Notes under the pieces: model-generated
The model's input: only the letters and a program-made list of their open reading frames with translations
Told to the model about the DNA's origin: nothing
Databases searched by the model: none
Program-made: the position numbers and the translations under genes
DNA from: Acidobacteriota bacterium
GTDB taxonomy: Bacteria; Acidobacteriota; Aminicenantia; UBA2199
NCBI GenBank assembly: GCA_028749105.1
Contig: JAQUQF010000070.1
Span: 1 to 5,258 of the forward strand
Direction: 5' to 3'
DNA: 5,258 nt
Part shown: positions 1-5,258 of the stretch, piece after piece
Numbering within the stretch: the stretch's first letter is position 1
Layout of the letters: the number at the start of each line of letters is the position of its first letter

Positions 1-1
1 G

Positions 2-1957
2 GAAACGATCATCACCCGCAGGATCAAGTTCTTCAATATCAACGCCCTGAAAATATCCGATGAGGTCGGGCTGGGCAAGCGCATCAACTCGGTCATGCAG
101 GCCGCCTTCTTCAAGATCTCGCGCATCCTGCCCGCCGACGAGGCCATCGAGCTGATCAAAAAGGCCATCAAGAAAAGCTTCGAGAAAAAAGGCGAGGACA
201 TCGTCAAGATGAACTGGGAGGCCGTCGACCGCACCAGCGCCGCCCTGCAGGAAATCAAGGTCCCTACCGATGTGAAGCAGATCAAGAAGTCGGCCCCGGT
301 GCCCAGGCTGATCCCCGACGACGCTTCCGAGTTCGCCCGAACCGTCATCGACAAGCTCATGCACCTGAAGGGCGACAGCGTGCCGGTCTCGCAGATGCCC
401 TTGGACGGCAAGGCGCCCACCGCCACCGCCAGGCTGGAGAAGCGCGGCATCGCCCCGCAGGTGCCGCACTGGATCAGCGCCAACTGCATCCAGTGCAACC
501 AGTGCTCGCTGGTCTGCCCGCACGCCGCCATCCGCGCCAAGCAGATCGAGCCGGCGCAACTGGCCAAGGCTCCGGTGTCATTTAAGACTGTCAAGTCCAC
601 CACCAAGAACGAGAGGAACCTGGAATATAAGGTCCAGGTCTATATCGAGGACTGCACCGGCTGCGGCAACTGTGTCCACGTCTGCCCGGCCAAGACCAAG
701 GCCCTGGAATTCAGCGCCATCGAGGACGAGCGCCAGGCGGGCGAGGACGAGAACTTCGCCTTCTTCGAGGACCTGCCCGACAACATCATGGACGGCACCA
801 CGATCGCCCAGTTCAAGGGCGTGCAGTTCCGCAAGCCCCTGTTCGAGTTCTCCGGCGCCTGCGCCGGCTGCGGCGAGACCCCATACGTCAAGCTGGCCTC
901 CCAGCTTTTCGGCGAGCGCATGATCATCGCCAACGCCACCGGCTGCTCCTCGATCTACAGCGGCACCTTCCCCACCACCCCCTATTGCGTGGGCAAGGAC
1001 GGGCGGGGCCCCGCCTGGGCCAACTCGCTGTTCGAGGACAACGCCGAGTACGGCCTGGGCATGCGCCTGGCCGTTGATGCCAACCGCAAGTTGCTGCGCG
1101 CGGCCTTCGATCGCCTGCTGGCCGGCGGCGGCGACACGAAGCTGGAAGCGGCGGTGAAAAAGAGCCTCGAATTCTGGGACAAGAGCGGCGACGAGGCGCA
1201 GGCCGCTGCCAAGGCGCTCCGAGACCTGCTGCCCGCCGCCTTGAAGACCGCTCCTGCCGCGAAGCAGGCCGACTTGCGCAAGATCATCGAGCTCCAGGAC
1301 TACCTGGTCGACAAGTCGGTCTGGTGCATCGGCGGCGACGGCTGGGCCTACGACATCGGCTACGGCGGATTGGACCACGTCCTGGCCTCGGGCAAGAACA
1401 TCAATGTGCTGGTGCTCGACACCGAGGTCTATTCCAACACCGGCGGACAGGCCTCCAAGTCGACGATGCTCTCGGCGGTGGCGCAATTCGCCTCAGCCGG
1501 AAAACGCACCGGCAAGAAGGACCTGGGGTTGATGTTCATGAGCTACGGCTACGTCTACGTCGCTTCGGTGGCCCACGGCGCCAATATGAACCAGCTGGTC
1601 AAGGCCTTCCTGGAGGCCGAAGCCTACCCCGGACCCTCCATCATCATCGCCTACTCCCCCTGCATCATGCACGGCATCGACATGGGCCTTTCCAGCGCCG
1701 AGGCCAAGAAGGCCGTCCAGGCGGGCTACTGGCCGCTCTACCGCTACAACCCGGCCCTGGTCGCCGAGGGCAAGAACCCCTTCGTCTACGAGAGCAAGGA
1801 TCCCACCCTCGGCATGCAGGAGTTCCTGGCCAAGGAGATCCGCTTCGCCACCCTCAAGCTGCAGTTTCCGCAGGTGGCCGACAAGCTGTACGAGCAGGCC
1901 GCGGCCATCAAGAAAGACAAGCACGAATACTACAGGAAGCTGAGCGAACTGAAATAA
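2..1957 (+). CDS. nifJ: Pyruvate:ferredoxin (flavodoxin) oxidoreductase, C-terminal 651 residues (5' partial)
   Basis: Cytoplasmic one-chain enzyme that oxidises pyruvate with CoA to acetyl-CoA and CO2 and passes electrons to ferredoxin or flavodoxin. The frame is open from base 2, and residues encoded before the first ATG (95) already fit the family, so the true start lies upstream; about half of a roughly 1,170-1,200-residue protein is present. In window residue numbers, 1 to about 110 belong to the middle (gamma-type) domain. A two-cluster ferredoxin domain follows, with CxxCxxCxxxCP at 162-173 (nt 485-520) and 218-229 (nt 653-688). The thiamine-diphosphate domain carries the proximal-cluster cysteines C287, C290, C315 and C554 (nt 860, 869, 944, 1661). 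It also has the GDGWAYDIGYGG cofactor motif near 445 and the SNTGGQAS loop near nt 1433-1456. All ligands for three 4Fe-4S clusters are present. The chain ends 97 residues after C554, so it lacks the C-terminal extension known in the Desulfovibrio africanus enzyme. Assignment is secure; the physiological acceptor cannot be read from sequence. Confidence 0.97.
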   Translation, partial: ETIITRRIKFFNINALKISDEVGLGKRINSVMQAAFFKISRILPADEAIELIKKAIKKSFEKKGEDIVKMNWEAVDRTSAALQEIKVPTDVKQIKKSAPVPRLIPDDASEFARTVIDKLMHLKGDSVPVSQMPLDGKAPTATARLEKRGIAPQVPHWISANCIQCNQCSLVCPHAAIRAKQIEPAQLAKAPVSFKTVKSTTKNERNLEYKVQVYIEDCTGCGNCVHVCPAKTKALEFSAIEDERQAGEDENFAFFEDLPDNIMDGTTIAQFKGVQFRKPLFEFSGACAGCGETPYVKLASQLFGERMIIANATGCSSIYSGTFPTTPYCVGKDGRGPAWANSLFEDNAEYGLGMRLAVDANRKLLRAAFDRLLAGGGDTKLEAAVKKSLEFWDKSGDEAQAAAKALRDLLPAALKTAPAAKQADLRKIIELQDYLVDKSVWCIGGDGWAYDIGYGGLDHVLASGKNINVLVLDTEVYSNTGGQASKSTMLSAVAQFASAGKRTGKKDLGLMFMSYGYVYVASVAHGANMNQLVKAFLEAEAYPGPSIIIAYSPCIMHGIDMGLSSAEAKKAVQAGYWPLYRYNPALVAEGKNPFVYESKDPTLGMQEFLAKEIRFATLKLQFPQVADKLYEQAAAIKKDKHEYYRKLSELK

Positions 1958-1971
1958 GGCTGCCGGAAAAG

Positions 1972-1980
1972 GGGGGGGAG
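1972..1980 (+). promoter_or_regulatory. Ribosome binding site for the YciO-type gene
   Basis: A purine stretch ending in GGAG (1977-1980) lies four bases before the ATG at 1985. It is part of a run of eight G (1971-1978). It is the clearest Shine-Dalgarno-like site in the window and supports the 1985 start. Confidence 0.6.
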
Positions 1981-1984
1981 CGCC

Positions 1985-2605
1985 ATGGCCGTCGAGATCC
2001 AGCAGATCGACCTGGAGCATCCCCACCGCCGCCTGCTGCAGCACGCGGCGCGCATCCTGGCCGACGGCGGCTTGATCGTCTACCCGACCGACACCATCTA
2101 CGGCTTGGGCGCCGACCTCTTCAACAAGGGGGCCATGGAGCGCATCTTCAAGCTAAAGAAGGCCTCGCGGCCGAAGCTGCTCAGCTTCGTCTGCCTGGAC
2201 CTGGCCCAGGTGGCCGACTGGGCCTACGTGCCCACCAGCGCCTACCGCATCCTGCGCCGGGTCACGCCGGGCAAATACACCTTTGTGCTGCGGGCCAGCA
2301 AGCAGGTGCCCAAGATCCTGCTGCAGAAGCGGCCCACCGTCGGCGTGCGCATCCCCGATTCGGCGGTGGCGCTGGGGCTGGCCCGTGAGCTCGGCCGGCC
2401 GCTGCTCTCCACCTCGGTGCCGCAGGGCGCGGACGATTTCTTCACCGACCCGCAGGAAATCGCCGCCACCTTCCGCAACGACGTCGAACTGGTCCTCGAT
2501 GCCGGCGTGCTGGCCAACCAGCCCTCGACCATCATCGATTTGAGCGGGCCGGCACCGGTTCTGCTGCGCGCCGGCGCCGGCCCGGTCGAGCCCTTCGGCC
2601 TGTAG
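1985..2605 (+). CDS. yciO: Sua5/YciO/YrdC-family protein, YciO type (commonly annotated L-threonylcarbamoyladenylate synthase)
   Basis: Soluble 206-residue protein, the same size as E. coli YciO and without the extra C-terminal domain of long Sua5 proteins. The family fold binds ATP, and in TsaC/Sua5 makes threonylcarbamoyl-AMP from threonine, bicarbonate and ATP for the t6A37 modification of tRNA. Visible family features are VYPTDTIYGLG (residues 32-42), PGKYTFVL (95-102), a GVRIPDS segment (120-126), LSTSV (141-145) and a C-terminal PSTIIDLS stretch. The PGKYTF, VPKILLQKRPT and LLSTS segments resemble YciO more than YrdC/TsaC. Two active-site signatures depart from TsaC: the K-x-R motif reads KKA (58-60) and S-x-N reads STS (142-144). 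Threonylcarbamoyl-AMP synthase activity is therefore uncertain, and the role of YciO proteins is not settled. The start at 1985 has a GGAG four bases upstream. The gene follows the oxidoreductase stop by 27 bases and is probably cotranscribed with it. Confidence 0.88.
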   Translation: MAVEIQQIDLEHPHRRLLQHAARILADGGLIVYPTDTIYGLGADLFNKGAMERIFKLKKASRPKLLSFVCLDLAQVADWAYVPTSAYRILRRVTPGKYTFVLRASKQVPKILLQKRPTVGVRIPDSAVALGLARELGRPLLSTSVPQGADDFFTDPQEIAATFRNDVELVLDAGVLANQPSTIIDLSGPAPVLLRAGAGPVEPFGL

Positions 2606-2627
2606 CAGCCAGCGGTGGAAACGGTGT

Positions 2628-2656
2628 TTGCAATTCGCCGTGCGCCGGTATACAAT
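2628..2656 (+). promoter_or_regulatory. Possible sigma70-type promoter before pgsA
   Basis: TTGCAA (2628-2633, four of six consensus -35 bases) and TACAAT (2651-2656, five of six -10 bases) are separated by exactly 17 bases. They lie in the only intergenic gap here longer than 30 bases. A transcript would start near 2663, only about eight bases before the pgsA ATG, so the mRNA would be nearly leaderless. That is unusual and lowers confidence; readthrough from upstream may be the main source of pgsA transcript. Confidence 0.35.
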
Positions 2657-2670
2657 GGGCCGGGAAAAAC

Positions 2671-3210
2671 ATGACCAAGGCCAACATCATCACCATCGTC
2701 CGCATCATCATGGTCCCCTTCTTCCTGGTCATCCTGCTGACCGAGATGCAGAACAAGGAGTTCATCGCCTTTGCCATCTTTGTCATCGCTGCTGTGACCG
2801 ACTCGCTCGACGGCTATGTCGCCCGCAAGTACAACCAGGTCACCGACTTGGGCAAGTTCCTCGACCCCATGGCCGACAAGCTGCTGGTGTCGGCGGCGCT
2901 GATCGCCCTGGTCTACCTGCAGGAAGTGGAGACCTGGGTGGCGGCGATCATCATCCTGCGCGAGCTTTTCATCACCGTTTTCCGCTTCTATTACCTGGTG
3001 AACAATGCCTCCTTTTCGGCCTCCGTCCCGGCCAAGCTCAAGACCACTTTCCAGATCGTCGCCCTGGCCATCCTGATCATCTACCGCAAGCTGCCGTTCT
3101 CCGGCATCCTGCACCTGCTTGGCACGGCGGTCCTCTACATCGCCGTCTTCCTGACGGTCTACAGCGGCGTCGAGTACGTCATCCGCCTGAGCCGCCAGCC
3201 GAAAAAATAG
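2671..3210 (+). CDS. pgsA: CDP-diacylglycerol--glycerol-3-phosphate 3-phosphatidyltransferase
   Basis: Inner-membrane enzyme that transfers the phosphatidyl group of CDP-diacylglycerol to sn-glycerol-3-phosphate, giving phosphatidylglycerol phosphate, the committed step to phosphatidylglycerol and cardiolipin. The 179 residues are a normal length. The CDP-alcohol phosphotransferase signature is complete: D44, D47, G48, A51, R52, G61, D65, D69 (nt 2800-2877), with the four aspartates that bind metal and substrate. Hydrophobic stretches at about 6-23, 29-43, 71-83, 88-104, 126-138 and 146-171 fit a six-helix membrane protein. The REL...R segment (97-105) and the AKLKTTFQ segment (121-128) match PgsA rather than phosphatidylserine or choline-type relatives. 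The ATG at 2671 places the first helix correctly; only a weak GGGA (2662-2665) precedes it. The next gene begins two bases after its stop. Phosphatidylglycerol phosphate synthase is by far the likeliest specificity, though other CDP-alcohol transferases share the signature. Confidence 0.94.
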   Translation: MTKANIITIVRIIMVPFFLVILLTEMQNKEFIAFAIFVIAAVTDSLDGYVARKYNQVTDLGKFLDPMADKLLVSAALIALVYLQEVETWVAAIIILRELFITVFRFYYLVNNASFSASVPAKLKTTFQIVALAILIIYRKLPFSGILHLLGTAVLYIAVFLTVYSGVEYVIRLSRQPKK

Positions 3211-3212
3211 CC

Positions 3213-4166
3213 ATGCCCTACCCGAAATTCCGGCCCCTGGACAAGAAGAAGCTGAAGACCGTCTCCATCAAGGAACGCCCTTCGCTGGTACATCTGGCCG
3301 ACTTTCCCAAGCCGTGCCACCCCGATGCCGATTTCCGCCAGTTCCTCGACTCCCTGCCCCCGTACCTGGCGGCGCGGGACCTGCGCGAGCTTGTCGACCT
3401 GCTGGGGCAGGCCAGGAAAAAGGGCCGGCCGATCATCTGGGCCATGGGGGCGCACGCGGTCAAGCTGGGTTTGGGGCCGCTGCTCATCGACCTGATGCAG
3501 CGAGGCTGGGTCTCGGCCATCGCCAGCAACGGCGCCCTGATGATCCACGATTTCGAGCTGGCGCTGGCCGGTCATACGTCCGAGGATGTCGGCGAGAACC
3601 TGCTGCACGGGACCTACGGCAACACCGAGGAGACCGGGCTCTTCCTCAACCTGGCCCTCAAGGACGGACTGGCCCGTGGCATGGGCGCCGGCGAGGCGGT
3701 CGGCTACTTCCTGATCCAGTCCCAGTTCCCGCATCTGGAGCAGAGCGTCCTGTACAATGCCTACAAACTGAACATCCCCGTCACCATCCACCCGGCCATC
3801 GGCACCGATTTCATCCATTACCACCCGATGTTCAGCGGCGAGGTCACCGGTGCCTTGGCCGAGCGCGATTTCCAGCTGTTGGCCTCCATTGTCTCCGGGC
3901 TGGGCGACGGCGGCGTCTTTCTGAACATCGGCTCGGCGGTCATCCTGCCCGAGGTGTTCCTCAAGACGGTCTCCTACTGCGCCGCCCAGGGATTCGTCCT
4001 GGAAAAATTCCACACCGCCGTCTTCGACTTCAACCGCCACTACCGCCCGCTGGAGAACGTCTGCCGGCGGCCGACGGCCCGCGGCGGCAAGGGTTATTAT
4101 TTCGTCGGCCCCCACGAGATCATGGTGCCGCTGCTGGCGGCCATGATCCTGAACCGCCGCTCCTGA
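3213..4166 (+). CDS. Conserved hypothetical protein, possibly with a deoxyhypusine-synthase-like fold
   Basis: A 317-residue protein, soluble by appearance, with no signal peptide or membrane helix. I recognise it only as a conserved bacterial type without an assigned function. Its start is an ATG two bases after the pgsA stop, with no clear Shine-Dalgarno, so translational coupling is likely. Conserved-looking blocks are PIIWAMGAHAVKLGL (73-87), SNGALMIHDFELALAG (105-120), TSEDVGENL (122-130), a TYGNTEETG loop (134-142), IPVTIHPAIGTDFIHYHP (188-205), GGVFLNIGSAVILPEVFLK (233-251) and a C-terminal GGKGYYFVGPHEIMVPLLAA (291-310). The glycine-rich alternation suggests a Rossmann-type alpha/beta fold. 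From memory, the order of an NGA..HD block, an IPV..PAI block, a GG-hydrophobic-G block and a C-terminal PLLxA block parallels deoxyhypusine synthase. The tryptophan-containing active-site lysine motif of that enzyme is not evident. Clustered polar residues (H112, D113, H193, D199, H202, H204, H276, H301, E302) could form an active or metal site. That it is a real gene is near certain; the fold is inference and no substrate can be assigned. Confidence 0.8.
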   Translation: MPYPKFRPLDKKKLKTVSIKERPSLVHLADFPKPCHPDADFRQFLDSLPPYLAARDLRELVDLLGQARKKGRPIIWAMGAHAVKLGLGPLLIDLMQRGWVSAIASNGALMIHDFELALAGHTSEDVGENLLHGTYGNTEETGLFLNLALKDGLARGMGAGEAVGYFLIQSQFPHLEQSVLYNAYKLNIPVTIHPAIGTDFIHYHPMFSGEVTGALAERDFQLLASIVSGLGDGGVFLNIGSAVILPEVFLKTVSYCAAQGFVLEKFHTAVFDFNRHYRPLENVCRRPTARGGKGYYFVGPHEIMVPLLAAMILNRRS

Positions 4167-4182
4167 CCCGGGCCGCCCGCGC

Positions 4183-5258
4183 ATGGAAGCTCCCCGCGAC
4201 TTTTTCCCGCTCGCCGACAAGCTGCGGCCCGCGAGCCTCTCCGAGTTCGTCGGCCAGGAGCACCTGACCGGCCGGCAGAAAGTGATCCAGGCCCTGGTGC
4301 AGGGCAAGAACCTGGCCTCGATGATCTTCTGGGGCCCGCCGGGGACGGGCAAGACCACCCTGGCGCGCATCCTGGTGCGCGAGGCCGGCTATCCGTCGAC
4401 CGAGTTCTCCGCCACCGTCTCCGGCATCGCCGAAATCAAGAAAATGATGGCGGGGACGAAGGCCGCGCGCCTGGGTCCGAAGCGGCCCCTGGCGCTGTTC
4501 GTCGACGAGATCCACCATTTCAACCGCAGCGTGCAGGACGCCTTTTTGCCCTACGTGGAGCGCGGCGACGTCATCCTGTTGGGGACCACCACCGAGAACC
4601 CGGCCTACAAGATCAACCGCGCCCTGCTGTCGCGGCTGAAGATCCTGGAGCTGTTCCCGCTCGGCGAAGACGACCTGAAGCGGATCCTTGACCGGGCCCT
4701 GGCCTTCATCCGCGAGCGCGCCGGCGACGATCTGCGCTTCACTCCCGAGGCCGAGGCCGTGGTCATCGGCTACAGCAACGGCGACAGCCGCCGCCTGCTC
4801 AACCTGGTGGAGATCGTCTTCCAGACGGCGCCAACTGGCAAGCCCGTCGACGACGCCGCCATCCTCGACGTCATCCAGAACAAGGTCGCCGGCTACGACC
4901 GCACGGGCGACGACCGCTACCAGTTCATATCGGCGCTGCACAAGAGCGTGCGCAACTCCGACGTGGACGCCTCGCTGTTCTGGCTCTACCGCATGCTGGA
5001 AGGGGGAGAAGACCCGCTGTACCTCTTGCGGCGCATGGTGCGCATGGCGGTGGAGGACATCGGCTTGGCCGACCCCGACGCGTTGCGCGTCTGTCTCGGC
5101 GCCAAGCAGGCCTACGAGTTTCTCGGCTCCCCCGAGGGCGACCTCTTTTTGGCCGAGGCCGCCGTCTATCTGGCGCTGGCGCCCAAGAGCAATGCCTTGT
5201 ACGTGGCCGACGGCAAGATGAAGAAGCTGGCCGAGAAGTACAAGATGCTCCCCGTGCC
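4183..5258 (+). CDS. rarA: Replication-associated recombination protein A, AAA+ ATPase (3' partial)
   Basis: RarA/MgsA, the bacterial relative of eukaryotic Mgs1/WRNIP1, is a tetrameric AAA+ ATPase that acts at stalled replication forks and DNA gaps. The first 358 residues are in the window; the family is about 420-450 long, so roughly the last 60-90 are missing. Seen: LRPASLSEFVGQEHL (14-28), Walker A GPPGTGKTT (51-59), Walker B LFVDEIHHFN (105-114), sensor 1 TTTENPAY (135-142), the arginine-finger SR (150-151), and sensor 2 GDSRRLLNL beginning at G200. The RarA-specific region follows, with DDRYQFISALHKSVRNSD and an EDPLYLLRRMVRMAVEDIG stretch. DnaX and RuvB share the ATPase core but not this C-terminal half, so the assignment is firm. 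The ATG at 4183 gives the normal short leader before the LRP segment. It lies 16 bases after the preceding stop, in a GC-only spacer without a Shine-Dalgarno, so translation may depend on coupling to the upstream gene. No frameshift is seen. Confidence 0.96.
   Translation, partial: MEAPRDFFPLADKLRPASLSEFVGQEHLTGRQKVIQALVQGKNLASMIFWGPPGTGKTTLARILVREAGYPSTEFSATVSGIAEIKKMMAGTKAARLGPKRPLALFVDEIHHFNRSVQDAFLPYVERGDVILLGTTTENPAYKINRALLSRLKILELFPLGEDDLKRILDRALAFIRERAGDDLRFTPEAEAVVIGYSNGDSRRLLNLVEIVFQTAPTGKPVDDAAILDVIQNKVAGYDRTGDDRYQFISALHKSVRNSDVDASLFWLYRMLEGGEDPLYLLRRMVRMAVEDIGLADPDALRVCLGAKQAYEFLGSPEGDLFLAEAAVYLALAPKSNALYVADGKMKKLAEKYKMLPV

Noticed and set aside
578..1486. Long minus-strand open frame opposite the oxidoreductase
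   Set aside because: It lies wholly within a certain gene and its translation is low-complexity (rich in G, A, V, L, D and Q). Such frames are expected opposite GC-rich genes with strong third-position bias.
1324..2388. Second + strand open frame crossing the end of the oxidoreductase and the start of the YciO-type gene
   Set aside because: Its translation is an arginine/glycine/proline/histidine-rich shadow, while both real frames are confirmed by family motifs.
2571..2580. Perfect 10-base palindrome CCGGCGCCGG near the end of the YciO-type gene
   Set aside because: It lies in coding sequence of GC-rich composition, has no following T-run and no second copy noticed nearby, so neither terminator nor binding-site status is supported.
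2242..3114. Minus-strand open frame opposite the YciO-type gene and pgsA
   Set aside because: It runs antisense to two recognised genes and its D/G/Q-rich translation resembles no family.
2628..3212. In-frame upstream extension of the 3213-4166 gene, giving an apparent 512-residue protein across pgsA
   Set aside because: The extra N-terminal part is a shadow of pgsA: its translation is rich in H, P, R and G, without fold-like hydrophobic patterning, while the pgsA frame carries a complete family signature. The ATG at 3213 is the sensible start.
4164..4182. GC-rich spacer between the unknown gene and rarA as a possible terminator
   Set aside because: It contains a CCCGGG palindrome but no stable longer stem and no T-run, and the rarA start follows immediately.
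3159..4370. 403-residue minus-strand open frame opposite the unknown gene and the start of rarA
   Set aside because: It spans two well-supported + strand genes, has no recognisable motif and shows the same antisense composition bias.

Overview
The window is ordinary, densely packed bacterial chromosome. All five genes lie on the + strand, separated by gaps of 27, 65, 2 and 16 bases. Composition is GC-rich with strong G/C preference at third codon positions. I found no RNA gene, insertion sequence, CRISPR array, attachment site or convincing terminator. The organism must have anaerobic or fermentative metabolism, because the first gene is a one-chain pyruvate:ferredoxin oxidoreductase. GC content and gene style would fit an acidobacterial, Aminicenantes-like or deltaproteobacterial anaerobe, but this placement is a guess.

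Layout: (1) 2-1957, C-terminal 651 residues of pyruvate:ferredoxin/flavodoxin oxidoreductase (nifJ/por), start outside the window. (2) 1985-2605, a Sua5/YciO/YrdC-family protein of the YciO type. (3) 2671-3210, PgsA, the membrane CDP-diacylglycerol--glycerol-3-phosphate 3-phosphatidyltransferase. (4) 3213-4166, a soluble 317-residue protein I cannot name with confidence; its motif order recalls the deoxyhypusine-synthase fold. (5) 4183-5258, RarA (MgsA), the AAA+ replication-associated recombination ATPase, running off the 3' end.

The genes do not form one pathway: central carbon/electron metabolism, a nucleotide- or tRNA-related enzyme, phospholipid synthesis, an unknown enzyme and replication-fork maintenance. 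Spacing suggests cotranscription, tightest between pgsA and gene 4 (2-base gap, probably translationally coupled). The only gap long enough for a promoter (2606-2670) has a sigma70-like -35/-10 pair just before pgsA. I see no evidence of a novel multi-gene system. The best candidate for undescribed biology is the protein at 3213-4166, followed by the non-canonical active-site motifs of the YciO-type protein.
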